From Bacteroidales bacterium (GTDB taxonomy: Bacteria; Bacteroidota; Bacteroidia; Bacteroidales; VadinHA17), in contig JAIVHO010000005.1 in NCBI GenBank assembly GCA_020201035.1, positions 1-32,986 on the forward strand: 32,986 bases of DNA, in the 5' to 3' direction. The position numbers and the translations under genes were made by a program. Shown here piece after piece: positions 19,197-28,222 of this stretch (within the stretch, counting starts at the first letter, position 1; the number at the start of each line of letters is the position of its first letter). The notes beneath the pieces were generated by a model. It was given only the letters and a program-made list of their open reading frames with translations, made no database searches and had not been told where the DNA came from.

Positions 19197-19985
19197 CTAA
19201 AGTAATGAGGTATCAATTATTCCCTCGAAGACAAAGCGTGTATCGCCCGTAAGTGTAATTTCTGATGCCCTTCCTTCCTTAATTGTAAAACCGACACTGA
19301 GCTTTCCTCCCCTGGTAATAATATCAATGCTGTATTTTCCAGGTCCGCTCCCGTAACATGAGGCAATGGCCGCCGCTGTTACACCTGTTCCGCATGAGAG
19401 GGTTTCTGCCTCAACGCCTCTTTCATAAGTTCGTACCATTATTGTTCCGTCTTTAATTTTTTCCATAAAGTTTACATTTACTCCTTCCGGAGCAAACTGT
19501 TCTGACCATCTCAGTTCTCTTCCACGGATATCAACATCAATATCATCGCAATTACCGGTCTCAACAATAATATGTGGTGATCCCGTGTCCAGAAAAAGGT
19601 ATTCTCCACGTTCATCAGGCAGTTTTGTGTTGTTCATTCCCAGGGTGATAACACCGCTGTTAATTGATGCCCGGTGAACTCCGTCCGCAGCAGTGAAAGT
19701 TCCCTTATCAGAGATTATTCCCAGTTGGGCCGCAAAGGCAACCGCACACCTTCCCCCGTTGCCGCACATTGTAGCCTCTTTACCGTCAGCATTGAAATAT
19801 TTCATCCTGAAATCCTCACCGGAATCCTTTTCTATGAGGATAAGTCCGTCAGCACCAATGCCGAAATGCCTGTTGCACATTTTTGCGATAATCCCGGAGT
19901 CAGACCCATTAATCTGTGATTCCCGGTTGTCAATCATTATGAAGTCGTTACCTGTGCCGTGATATTTGTTAAATAATATCTTCAT
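19197..19985 (-). CDS. dapF: Diaminopimelate epimerase
   Basis: DapF converts LL- to meso-diaminopimelate, the last step before lysine and the source of DAP for peptidoglycan, in the cytosol. The 262-residue length is normal. Both catalytic cysteines are visible: Cys74 in ATMCGNGGRC and Cys198 in LSCGTGV. The N-terminal NKYHGTGNDF block is also diagnostic. On the reverse strand it is followed by the hydrolase and PBP4 genes, so a cell-wall theme runs through this block. It is divergent from the HtrA gene across 243 bp. On the reverse strand a near-consensus -7 box (TATATTTA) lies upstream of the gene, but I could not pair it with a -33 box at the right spacing. Confidence 0.96.
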   Translation of the reverse strand: MKILFNKYHGTGNDFIMIDNRESQINGSDSGIIAKMCNRHFGIGADGLILIEKDSGEDFRMKYFNADGKEATMCGNGGRCAVAFAAQLGIISDKGTFTAADGVHRASINSGVITLGMNNTKLPDERGEYLFLDTGSPHIIVETGNCDDIDVDIRGRELRWSEQFAPEGVNVNFMEKIKDGTIMVRTYERGVEAETLSCGTGVTAAAIASCYGSGPGKYSIDIITRGGKLSVGFTIKEGRASEITLTGDTRFVFEGIIDTSLL

Positions 19986-20228
19986 TTAAGTTAAATTGGT
20001 GTTAAACCAGCCTGAAAAATTGTCAGATTTCGTAAATATACTGACATTTCGGTAACAAAAATGGTCCTCTGCGGTTATAAAGATAAGTAACTTTTTATAA
20101 GGTACGATTTTTGAAATTTATAGTATTGATTATGGCAGGACTGAAATTATCTACTGTAAGGGAGCCATGCAATGAGTCAGGATTTTATTTGACTGACAAT
20201 TAATGTTTAACTAAAAATTGATTAAGAT

Positions 20229-21665
20229 ATGAATGGTAAAAGAGTAGCAGGAACGGTGGCAATTGCTTTATTCAGTGCTCTGGCCGCACTTCTTATATAT
20301 ACAAGTTTTTTTGAAAGACCACTTGTTGTTGAGGAACGCGGCAGTGTGATGGAGCAGCCTGTTCAGTTTACATCCAACAGAATAATGGCTGATGGTGTAA
20401 TAGATTTTTCACCAGTGGCAGAGAGGGTGGTTCATGCCGTTGTGCACGTTAAGACAAAGACCATCAGGGAGTACTCATACCGAAACCCGATTTTTGAGTA
20501 CTTTTACGGTGAGACTCCCGGACAGTCTCAGGAGGTTCCGGGATTCGGATCAGGAGTAATCATCAGCTCTGACGGATATATTATCACCAACAATCATGTT
20601 ATTGAGGGTGCCAATGAGGTTGAGGTTACCCTGAACGATAACCGTACATTTCCGGCAGTCGTAATAGGGCGTGATCCCAGCACAGATATTGCAGTGCTTA
20701 AAATTGATTCAAAGGGTCTGCCATGGGTGGAGTACGGCGATTCGGATGATCTCAGGCTGGGTGAATGGGTGCTTGCCATAGGAAATCCCTTTAATCTCAC
20801 ATCATCAGTTACGGCTGGTATTGTAAGTGCAAAAGGCAGAAGCCTGGGACTTCTTGAGGATCAGTATAGAATTGAATCATTTATTCAGACCGATGCTGCC
20901 CTCAACCGTGGTAATTCAGGGGGTGCACTTGTAAATACGAGAGGTGAGCTTATAGGAATCACATCTGCTATACTTTCTCCATCAGGAGCATATGCAGGAA
21001 ACTCTTTTGCCATTCCCACTTCTATTGTAGCAAAAGTTGTTGAGGATCTGCGTGAGTATGGCGAAGTACAGCGTGCTATTATAGGAGTAAATATCAGGGA
21101 TATTACCTCTGATGACCTGGAAGAGCTTAATCTGGATGCGGCAACAGGAGTACTTGTTACCGGCATTACTGAGAATGGAGCAGCAGAAGATGCAGGAATG
21201 AAGGAGGGAGACATTATTGTAGGTGTTGATGGCAGAAAGGTCAGTACTGCTTCTGAATTACAGGAGGCGATAGGTAAAAAGAGGCCCGGCGACAAGGCAA
21301 CGATCTCCGTAATGCGGAAAGGAAAAAATCAGGAATTCAATGTTACACTGCGCAACCTGTCAGGAACAACTGAGATTGTAAAGGTTGGCGAGGGTGGTGG
21401 AACCATATTCGGTGTTAACTTCCAGCCACTATCTGATCGGGAGAAGAGTGAGGCAGGTATCTCATCAGGTATGAGGGTTGCTTCTGTAGGTGAAGGCAGG
21501 CTCAGGGATCTGGGAATCCGGCGTGGTGACATTGTAACATCAATAAACGGAAAGGAGATAAATACGCTAACTGATATTCGTAATGCCACAGATAATGGCT
21601 CCAATCTGACTTCCATATTCGGTATTCAGACTAACGGAACGGAATTCAGGTATATCTTCAGATAA
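20229..21665 (+). CDS. DegP/HtrA-type serine protease with two PDZ domains
   Basis: HtrA proteases degrade or refold damaged envelope proteins. This 478-residue protein starts with a basic tip and a hydrophobic segment (about 6-26) that acts as signal or anchor. The trypsin-like domain carries the triad His123 (TNNHVIEGA), Asp153 (STDIAVLKID) and Ser230 (LNRGNSGGAL). PDZ1 spans about 285-375 and PDZ2 about 395-475. The length and layout match DegP/DegQ of Bacteroidota. The start ATG lies close after an AT-rich leader. Downstream is the primary sigma gene, 176 bp away and with its own promoter. Whether it is a DegP- or DegQ-like member cannot be told. The family call is firm. Confidence 0.94.
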   Translation: MNGKRVAGTVAIALFSALAALLIYTSFFERPLVVEERGSVMEQPVQFTSNRIMADGVIDFSPVAERVVHAVVHVKTKTIREYSYRNPIFEYFYGETPGQSQEVPGFGSGVIISSDGYIITNNHVIEGANEVEVTLNDNRTFPAVVIGRDPSTDIAVLKIDSKGLPWVEYGDSDDLRLGEWVLAIGNPFNLTSSVTAGIVSAKGRSLGLLEDQYRIESFIQTDAALNRGNSGGALVNTRGELIGITSAILSPSGAYAGNSFAIPTSIVAKVVEDLREYGEVQRAIIGVNIRDITSDDLEELNLDAATGVLVTGITENGAAEDAGMKEGDIIVGVDGRKVSTASELQEAIGKKRPGDKATISVMRKGKNQEFNVTLRNLSGTTEIVKVGEGGGTIFGVNFQPLSDREKSEAGISSGMRVASVGEGRLRDLGIRRGDIVTSINGKEINTLTDIRNATDNGSNLTSIFGIQTNGTEFRYIFR

Positions 21666-21788
21666 TAAAAAGGCAATAAATCAGTTAAATAGTGCATGGA
21701 ATATCTCTAATCTACAGGAAGATGTTACCTGCATAGTTTTAACCGTTTCAGAGGAGTAACATTATAACCATACCTGCAGGTTTATTAA

Positions 21789-21819
21789 TTGTTTATTAAA
21801 ACAAAAAGGAGTATCTTTG
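21789..21819 (+). promoter_or_regulatory. Bacteroidota-type promoter of the primary sigma gene
   Basis: TTG at 21789-21791 and TATCTTTG at 21812-21819 are separated by 20 bp. This is the spacing of the TTTG...TAnnTTTG promoter used by the Bacteroidota primary sigma. It lies 22 bp before the ATG, with an AGGAG motif between. If real, the sigma gene is transcribed from its own type of promoter. Confidence 0.6.
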
Positions 21820-21841
21820 CGGAAATTTTTTAGGAGACAGA

Positions 21842-22702
21842 ATGAGACAACTTAAAATTACCAAATCCATCACCAACCGGGAAAGTGCATCACTGGACAA
21901 GTACCTTCAGGAAATTGGTAAGGAAGAGTTGATAACGGTAGAAGAAGAGGTTGAATTAGCGCAGCGGATCAAGAAAGGAGACAGGGCTGCACTGGAGAAA
22001 TTAACCAAAGCGAATCTCAGATTTGTAGTTTCAGTTGCCAAACAGTACCAGAACCAGGGGCTTAGTCTTCCTGACCTTATTAATGAAGGGAATCTGGGAC
22101 TTATAAAGGCTGCCGAGAAGTTTGATGAGACGCGTGGGTTTAAATTTATCTCCTATGCTGTCTGGTGGATCCGCCAGTCTATCCTTCAGGCTCTTGCAGA
22201 GCAGTCGAGAATTGTCAGGTTACCCCTGAACCAGGTAGGTTCACTTAACAAGATAAACAAGGCATTTTCGAAGTTTGAGCAGGAGAATGAACGCACACCC
22301 TCGCCGGATGAACTGGCTGAGGTACTTGAACTACCAAAGGAGAAGGTGATAGATACACTTAAGGTATCTGGTCGTCATGTATCCGTCGACGCTCCCTTTG
22401 TTGAAGGAGAGGACAACAGCCTGCTGGATGTTCTTCCCAACAATGATTCTCCGATAGCTGATAAGATTCTGATTGATGAGTCACTTGCCAGAGAAATAGA
22501 GAGAGCCCTGGCTACCCTTACAGAAAGGGAGAGGGATATAATAAGATTTTTCTTTGGGATCGGATGTCAGGAGATGACACTTGAGGAGATTGGTGAGAAA
22601 TTTGGGCTTACCCGTGAAAGGGTGAGGCAGATTAAAGAAAAGGCGATTCGTCGCTTAAGACATACCTCACGCAGTAAACTGCTGAGAAGTTATCTTGGAT
22701 AA
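21842..22702 (+). CDS. rpoD: Primary sigma factor RpoD/SigA (short Bacteroidota type)
   Basis: This 286-residue sigma-70 protein is the short form typical of Bacteroidota, lacking region 1.1. Region 1.2 begins near [16 protein letters not shown]. Region 2 carries [19 protein letters not shown] (core binding) and [14 protein letters not shown] (-7 element recognition). Region 3 follows at about 140-200. Region 4 has LTLEEIG-type wording in [24 protein letters not shown] with the recognition helix. It directs transcription from TAnnTTTG promoters. The gene is transcribed alone and is closed by a strong terminator. The start ATG follows an AGGAG at the right distance. Confidence 0.96.
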   Translation: MRQLKITKSITNRESASLDKYLQEIGKEELITVEEEVELAQRIKKGDRAALEKLTKANLRFVVSVAKQYQNQGLSLPDLINEGNLGLIKAAEKFDETRGFKFISYAVWWIRQSILQALAEQSRIVRLPLNQVGSLNKINKAFSKFEQENERTPSPDELAEVLELPKEKVIDTLKVSGRHVSVDAPFVEGEDNSLLDVLPNNDSPIADKILIDESLAREIERALATLTERERDIIRFFFGIGCQEMTLEEIGEKFGLTRERVRQIKEKAIRRLRHTSRSKLLRSYLG

Positions 22703-22725
22703 GATATAAATTTATCCTGAAAAAG

Positions 22726-22753
22726 AGCCGCAAATAATTTGCGGCTTTTTTTT
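22726..22753 (+). terminator. Intrinsic terminator after rpoD
   Basis: AGCCGCAAA and TTTGCGGCT pair around a 3-nt loop and are followed by a run of T. It lies 24 bp after the sigma-factor stop codon. Confidence 0.92.
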
Positions 22754-23042
22754 ACCCTAATAACCCACTTTTACAGGGACATAGTGACATATCGATTATC
22801 ATTCAATATGTTAGAAGACAATAATGTTTTGTGCTTTAAAAAAAAAAAACATACATTGCCCCCCTAATAATATAACCGCTACGCTTGAAATGGTTATTAA
22901 TATTATTATTAAAGATTTAAAATATTGGTATTATATAATTCAATTACAGACTCTTGCTGTCCTTATAATCAGTATTAAAAAGGCTTACTTTTTAAAAAAT
23001 CAGTAATTTCTTAAACCTATATATTAACTTAAACCTATTTCG
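22754..23042. other. AT-rich leader of the SusC gene, no gene seen
   Basis: The 289 bases before the SusC start are AT-rich, with a homopolymer run of about 12 A near 22837-22849 and another A-tract near 22990. No anti-sigma or sigma/ECF gene, ORF of note, or clean TAnnTTTG box was found. A 60-residue ORF at 22824-23006 reads as composition noise. Confidence 0.5.
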
Positions 23043-26000
23043 ATGAAAAAAACTGCGATGATTTTGTCAATACTACTATTCATGTGTAGTTTGGCACTGA
23101 ATGCACAAACCAGGCAGATAACCGGTACGGTTACTTCCGCTGAGGATGGCCTGCCGATACCAGGGGTAGCGGTATTTGTGAAAGGCTCAACCCTGGGTAC
23201 TACATCAAATATCGACGGACAGTATACACTGGAGGTTCCGGCTAATGCAGCCACAATGGTTTTCCAGTTTATTGGGATGAAAACACTTGAGCTTCCAATA
23301 ACAGGTACTGTACTTAATGCAACACTGGAACCAGATGTTTTAGGTCTGGAGGAAGTTATGGTTGTGGCCTACGGTACGGTCCGCAAAGAATCATTAACTG
23401 GTTCTGCAGCTGTGATTGACTCAAAGAAGATTGAGGGCCGCTCAGTATCTTCTGTGGCACAAATATTAACCGGTGCTACAACCGGTGTGCAAACTACAGC
23501 AGGTTCCGGTCAGCCGGGAAGTTCACCTGATATCCGGATACGTGGGGTAGGAACATTGAACACATCTGCATACCCGCTGATCGTACTGGATGGCTCTGAG
23601 TACTCCGGAAGCCTTGCGAGTATTAATCCTACTGATATTGCCTCCATGACCATCCTAAAGGATGCTTCTTCAACAGCCCTTTATGGTTCGCGTGCTGCAA
23701 ACGGCGTTATTATTATTACAACCAAAAGCGGTAGCAAAGGGAGTGAAAGTATGAGAGTAAATGTAAAAGCGCAGGGTGGATTAATCGGCCAGGCTCTTCC
23801 TTACTATCCCTCAGTAAACGCCTTTGATTTTTATGAGCTTCAGGCAGAAGCTTTTGGTCAGTCAAGGTTTCATTCAGGAAACAGTGCTACCATAGAAGAT
23901 GGAAGAGCATATGCATATGAAAATATTTTTTCTCAGCTGAGATACAATCCTTTTGTGGGAACACCCAACAATCAGATTGTGGGCTCTGATGGAAAAATAA
24001 ATCCAAATGCAGAGATTGGCTTTCCGGATTTGGATTGGTATGCGCCTGCAACACAAACAGGTTACAGGCAAAACTATGACCTTAACCTTTCAGGGGGCAG
24101 CAAAAAAGCAAGCTATTTCTACTCACTTGGATATCTCGACGAGAGGGGTTATACAATCAAGTCTGACTTTGAACGTATAAATACCAGATTAAATGTCGAC
24201 TATGATGTTAAAGAGTGGTTGCAACTTGGGGCAAATATGTATGCTACACTGGAAGACAGTGATGTAGGTACTTCAAATTCTGCCACCTATGCCAACCCAT
24301 TCAGAAATGCAAGGATGACAGGTCCCATCTATCCTATTTACCTGGTTGACCAGACAACGGGAGATTATATTCTCGACGGAGCCGGTGAGAAACAGTATGA
24401 TGATGGTGGTCTTCATTCAAGGCCAATAAACCAGGGCAGGCATGCCATAGCAGAGCTAAACTGGAATAGTGATGCCTACAAGAGAAATAATCTGGGTAAC
24501 AGGGTTTTTGCCACCTTTACACTAATGGATGGTCTTACTGCTACTGTTAATGCCAGTATTGATTTACAAGGCTACCAGTACAAGGGTTTTGAAAATCCAA
24601 CAATTGGTGATGGTGCCCCAACTGCCAGAATGGATGAGGCTCGTTACACACGGACTTCAGTAAACTTCAACCAGTTGATCAATTATGAAAAGACTTTTAA
24701 TGAAGTACATAACTTATCAGCTCTCCTCGGACATGAAGCATATTCCAGGGATTATACCTATCAGAGAGGCTTTAAAAACCAGTTTATTGTTACCGGTATT
24801 TATGAGTTAAATAACTTCGTGAATACTTCTACCAACACAAGTTTCACTACCACTAAAAGAACTGAAGGTTATTTTGGAAGGCTGAAATATAATTATGATA
24901 ACAGGTATTATATTGAAGGTTCATACCGTAGGGATGGTTCATCTGCTTTCTCTGAAAGTGTCAGATGGGGAGACTTCTTCTCTGTTGGAGGTAGCTGGAG
25001 ATTAAGCCAGGAACAGTTTATGTATAATCTGGACTGGATAGATAACCTGAAAATCAGAGCATCATACGGAGAAGTAGGTAATGACAATATTGGTTCCTAT
25101 GGTTACCAGGCTCTATACGGTACACGTCCGAACGCTACATCTCCCGGTATTCGTTGGGAGACTGTAGGTAATGAGGCATTAACATGGGAGGTAAACAAAA
25201 CCTTTGATGTTGCCCTGGATTTTTCAATGTTTAACAGGATTAATGGTAGTGTTGAATGGTACCACAGACAGTCTGATGACCTGTTGTATTCAATGCCTTT
25301 ACCTCCTACAATGGGCTTGCTGAGTCAGCCCAGAAACATTGCCTCTTTGTTTAACAGAGGCTTTGAAGTTCATCTTGATGGAGACCTGATAAGGACAAGC
25401 GACTTCAGATGGAATATGAGTATTATGGCATCTACTATTACAAATGAAATTACATCAATCCCTGATCCATTCGTCAACGGATCCAAAAGATGGTCTGTTG
25501 GTCACTCTATTTATGATTTCTGGCTAAGGAAGTTTTACGATGTTGACCCTGACGACGGAGCCACAAGATTCCATGTATGGGAAGATGTAACCGATGGTGA
25601 AGGTAATGTAACCGGAACCCAGCTTGCATACGACGAGACAACAGGCGAACCTGTCCTTACCAAGAACCATAACGATGCAGGATACGGCTATGTTGGAGCT
25701 TCTGCATTCCCTGACCTTCAGGGATCTATAGGAAGTAATTTCTCCTACAAGGGTTTTACTCTGAGTGCTCTGTTTACCTATTCACTGGGCGGTCAAATGC
25801 TTGATGGTATTTACCAGGGAATGATGTCTTCAGTTGCAGGTGAGTCTTATCATCCTGATGCTCTGAATGCATGGAGAAATCCGGGAGATGATACTGACAT
25901 TCCAAGACTGCAGTATTCTAACACAAGCTTGTATGCAACATCAGACTACTTCCTTATATCTTCTGATTACTTGAATATTAGGAGCGTAACATTAGGCTAC

Positions 26001-26189
26001 GATCTGCCAAAACGACTAACCAGTCAGTGGGGAGTGGAACAGTTAAGTGTTTTTGCAACCGGCGAGAACCTTTTTATGCTGACTGCAAGAGAAGGGCTGA
26101 ACCCAACTTATAACTTCTCAGGAACACAAAGCGTATTCGCTTACAGTCCAAGCAGATCTGTTATTATAGGTCTTAATCTGCAGTTTTAA
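23043..26189 (+). CDS. SusC/RagA-type TonB-linked outer membrane transporter
   Basis: SusC proteins form the outer-membrane channel of a glycan or peptide uptake system with a SusD lid. The 1048-residue length is typical. After the signal peptide (KKTAMILSILLFMCSLALNAQ) comes a carboxypeptidase-regulatory-like domain (about 24-100). The TonB-box region and plug follow (about 105-230), with the near-invariant NPTDIASMTILKDASSTALYG and the RAANGVIIITTK motif. A 22-strand-type barrel runs to the terminal aromatic (GLNLQF). SusD follows after 28 bp in the same operon. No glycoside hydrolase, sulfatase, peptidase or sensor gene is adjacent, so this is an orphan pair with unknown substrate. No adjacent sigma/anti-sigma regulator is seen, and the N-terminal part lacks an obvious extra signalling domain. 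Confidence 0.96.
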   Translation: MKKTAMILSILLFMCSLALNAQTRQITGTVTSAEDGLPIPGVAVFVKGSTLGTTSNIDGQYTLEVPANAATMVFQFIGMKTLELPITGTVLNATLEPDVLGLEEVMVVAYGTVRKESLTGSAAVIDSKKIEGRSVSSVAQILTGATTGVQTTAGSGQPGSSPDIRIRGVGTLNTSAYPLIVLDGSEYSGSLASINPTDIASMTILKDASSTALYGSRAANGVIIITTKSGSKGSESMRVNVKAQGGLIGQALPYYPSVNAFDFYELQAEAFGQSRFHSGNSATIEDGRAYAYENIFSQLRYNPFVGTPNNQIVGSDGKINPNAEIGFPDLDWYAPATQTGYRQNYDLNLSGGSKKASYFYSLGYLDERGYTIKSDFERINTRLNVDYDVKEWLQLGANMYATLEDSDVGTSNSATYANPFRNARMTGPIYPIYLVDQTTGDYILDGAGEKQYDDGGLHSRPINQGRHAIAELNWNSDAYKRNNLGNRVFATFTLMDGLTATVNASIDLQGYQYKGFENPTIGDGAPTARMDEARYTRTSVNFNQLINYEKTFNEVHNLSALLGHEAYSRDYTYQRGFKNQFIVTGIYELNNFVNTSTNTSFTTTKRTEGYFGRLKYNYDNRYYIEGSYRRDGSSAFSESVRWGDFFSVGGSWRLSQEQFMYNLDWIDNLKIRASYGEVGNDNIGSYGYQALYGTRPNATSPGIRWETVGNEALTWEVNKTFDVALDFSMFNRINGSVEWYHRQSDDLLYSMPLPPTMGLLSQPRNIASLFNRGFEVHLDGDLIRTSDFRWNMSIMASTITNEITSIPDPFVNGSKRWSVGHSIYDFWLRKFYDVDPDDGATRFHVWEDVTDGEGNVTGTQLAYDETTGEPVLTKNHNDAGYGYVGASAFPDLQGSIGSNFSYKGFTLSALFTYSLGGQMLDGIYQGMMSSVAGESYHPDALNAWRNPGDDTDIPRLQYSNTSLYATSDYFLISSDYLNIRSVTLGYDLPKRLTSQWGVEQLSVFATGENLFMLTAREGLNPTYNFSGTQSVFAYSPSRSVIIGLNLQF

Positions 26190-26217
26190 TTTTTTATAAA
26201 ATAAACAGAATATAGCA

Positions 26218-27810
26218 ATGAAAGCAAAATATTTAACTTTAAGGTTAGTTTTAATCTTTGCAATTATACTGGGCTTAAGCTCATGTGAAAAAGATTTCTT
26301 ACAGACCGTTCCTACCGACGCTGTTTCCAGGGAAATTGCACTTGGGTCAGTTGACAACATGATGCTGGCAATGAACGGTATCCATCGCGCTATGTATGCT
26401 CAGAACGGTTATATCAGCGCATATGCCGGACAACAGTTTATGATTCCTACCGCTGAGTTTGGAGCTGATGATGCACTCCATTCAGCACCTGGTAATGGCT
26501 GGCACAGGTCTCGTATACAATGGACTATGCATACCAGCGCTACGCGAAGTGATGTGGAGTATTCATGGTTTATGTACTATAACATTATAGGTTCGGTAAA
26601 TCAGATTATCAACGCTGCCGATGAACTGCAGATGTCTGATGAATTGAATAATGTATTGGGACAGGCTTATACCTACAGGGCATGGGCACATTTTCAGCTG
26701 GTGAAGTTTTTTGCAAAAGCTTATATGATCGGTAATCCCTCAACGGATCTGGGTGTGCCTATTATGACTGCAACAGAACTTCCTTATGAAGGTAAAGAAC
26801 GTGCTACAGTTCAGCAGGTATACGACCAGATTACCGATGACCTGACAACAGCCCTCACACATTTTGCCGAGGCCTCACCAAGAGCTGACCTGTCGCATCT
26901 TAATATTGATGTGGCACACGGTGTAGCCGCAAGGGTTTATCTGACAATTGGAAACTGGAGTCAGGCAGCAACACATGCCAATGCAGCCCGTCAGGATTAT
27001 ACTCTGATGAGCGAAACTCAGTATAAGTCAGGATTTAATAACTGGGACAATCCGGAGTGGATATGGGGATCAAAAATGATACAGGACCAGACCTCTTATT
27101 ATTACTCCTATTTCTATTACATTTCCAACAACTTCAATGGTTCGCAGAACAGGAGTAATCCCAAGTTTATGAACAGTCTGTTATACGACCAGATACCTGC
27201 TACCGACTATAGAAAGGATCTGATACTGGCAAATGCACCAAACACATTCTATGCATGGGACGCAGGTCCAAATGCAGGGAGGTATGCCAGTTCGACTGCT
27301 TTCAGTGATTCAGTTGCCGTCTACAGAGGAATTGTAAATAATTCGGGTTCGCACAATATGGTGCCCTATATGCACATTAAAATGGTTCAGTCAAATGGCG
27401 CAACTATTGACCCGATGGATGTAATTCATATGAGAGCATCAGAGATGTACCTGATAGAGGCAGAAGCTCTGGCGCGACAGGGTGGTGGCAATGAAGCACT
27501 GGCTCAGGGTGTGTTGTTTGACCTGGTTACCGAAAGGGATGCAGACTATGTTCAGTCGACAAATACCGGACAGGCACTTATAAATGAAATTCTTCTTCAG
27601 AGAAGGATTGAACTATTCTTTGAAGGCTTCAGGTGGTTCGATATGTTAAGGAACGACGAAGAGCTTGATCTGGCCGGAACAGGAGCAGATCCTGACCTGT
27701 ACATAGATGGAATGTCTCAGGCGAGGCCCAGCCTTAATCCGATGTGGGTATTTCTTATACCTCAAAGAGAGATTGATGCTAATCCCAATATTGTACAAAA
27801 CGTCCATTAA
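26218..27810 (+). CDS. SusD/RagB-type nutrient-binding lipoprotein
   Basis: The 530-residue protein starts with a lipoprotein signal (hydrophobic LVLIFAIILGLSSC, lipid-attached Cys about residue 23). It follows SusC in the order normal for such operons. SusD hallmarks are the N-terminal KDFLQTVPTD, the TPR-like helical core with AYTYRAWAHFQLVKFFAKAY, and the C-terminal block RRIELFFEGFRWFDMLRN. It ends with LNPMWVFLIPQREIDANPNI, also typical. It is a surface lid that binds the substrate and closes SusC. Substrate is unknown since no degradative enzymes flank the pair. A strong terminator follows. The family call is secure. Confidence 0.96.
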   Translation: MKAKYLTLRLVLIFAIILGLSSCEKDFLQTVPTDAVSREIALGSVDNMMLAMNGIHRAMYAQNGYISAYAGQQFMIPTAEFGADDALHSAPGNGWHRSRIQWTMHTSATRSDVEYSWFMYYNIIGSVNQIINAADELQMSDELNNVLGQAYTYRAWAHFQLVKFFAKAYMIGNPSTDLGVPIMTATELPYEGKERATVQQVYDQITDDLTTALTHFAEASPRADLSHLNIDVAHGVAARVYLTIGNWSQAATHANAARQDYTLMSETQYKSGFNNWDNPEWIWGSKMIQDQTSYYYSYFYYISNNFNGSQNRSNPKFMNSLLYDQIPATDYRKDLILANAPNTFYAWDAGPNAGRYASSTAFSDSVAVYRGIVNNSGSHNMVPYMHIKMVQSNGATIDPMDVIHMRASEMYLIEAEALARQGGGNEALAQGVLFDLVTERDADYVQSTNTGQALINEILLQRRIELFFEGFRWFDMLRNDEELDLAGTGADPDLYIDGMSQARPSLNPMWVFLIPQREIDANPNIVQNVH

Positions 27811-27858
27811 TCTCTTTATTCCGGAGTTAATTTCAGTATACTGAGATATACACTTATA

Positions 27859-27894
27859 AAAAGCGGAAGTTCAATTGAGCTTCCGCTTTTTTTA
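27859..27894 (+). terminator. Intrinsic terminator after SusC/SusD
   Basis: The region forms a 13-bp stem (AGCGGAAG...CTTCCGCT, with one G-T mismatch in the inner part) and is followed by seven T. It closes the SusC/SusD transcript. Confidence 0.9.
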
Positions 27895-27947
27895 TTGCCT
27901 GGGGAACCGCTTCGCTCTCGCATAATATTTTTTAAACATATTCTTTT

Positions 27948-27973
27948 GTGATATTTATGCTTAGAAATATCAC
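27948..27973. promoter_or_regulatory. 9-bp inverted repeat upstream of the Phe leader
   Basis: GTGATATTT and AAATATCAC are perfect inverted copies around an 8-nt loop, ending 22 bp before the putative -7 box at 27995. This is where a -33 region or a dimeric repressor site would be. It could be an operator for the pheA transcript. No protein can be assigned to it. Confidence 0.5.
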
Positions 27974-27994
27974 GCTACTTTCATTTCTCTTCAT

Positions 27995-28002
27995 TATATT
28001 TG
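27995..28002 (+). promoter_or_regulatory. Possible -7 box of the Phe leader/pheA transcript
   Basis: TATATTTG matches TAnnTTTG and lies 18 bp before the leader ATG at 28020. No clean -33 TTTG is seen at the usual distance. Transcription would begin near 28008, leaving a very short 5' end before the leader peptide. Confidence 0.45.
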
Positions 28003-28019
28003 AAACCAAATAGAGAGCC

Positions 28020-28076
28020 ATGATTGACAATAGTTGCATTTTTACCGGTTTCTTTTTCTTTATCAAAGCAGGATAG
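28020..28076 (+). CDS. Phe-rich leader peptide of a pheA attenuator
   Basis: The ORF encodes an 18-residue peptide, MIDNSCIFTGFFFFIKAG, ending in TAG. Five of eighteen residues are Phe, four of them consecutive (28050-28061), and all Phe codons are TTT or TTC. An intrinsic terminator starts about 46 nt after the last Phe codon, and prephenate dehydratase begins about 90 nt after that terminator. This is the layout of the classic phenylalanine attenuators of enterobacteria (pheL-pheA). Stalling at Phe codons when charged Phe-tRNA is low would let the RNA refold and escape termination. The peptide is too short for normal ORF calling. The role is strongly suggested but unproven. Confidence 0.7.
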   Translation: MIDNSCIFTGFFFFIKAG

Positions 28077-28106
28077 CAGCTGGAGTGTAACAGATATATA
28101 TTATTG

Positions 28107-28133
28107 AGTCCCTCCGAAAGAGGGACTTTTTTT
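28107..28133 (+). terminator. Attenuator terminator before pheA
   Basis: AGTCCCTC and GAGGGACT pair in a perfect 8-bp stem with a 5-nt loop, followed by seven T. It lies between the Phe-rich leader ORF and pheA, so it stops most transcripts early unless an alternative fold forms. A candidate antiterminator pairing is weak: UGGAG at 28081-28085 with CUCCG at 28112-28116. Confidence 0.85.
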
Positions 28134-28222
28134 ATAGCTGATTATGAGTTTACAGGTTCTGTGTTTGATTGTTCTATTTCCGGGATCACCAGTTGTGATA
28201 TCCGGCAAAACCATTTTAATTT

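Noticed and set aside
23043-27810. Full polysaccharide utilisation locus
   Set aside because: Only SusC and SusD are present. The flanking genes are a sigma factor and pheA, with no degradative enzymes or dedicated regulator.
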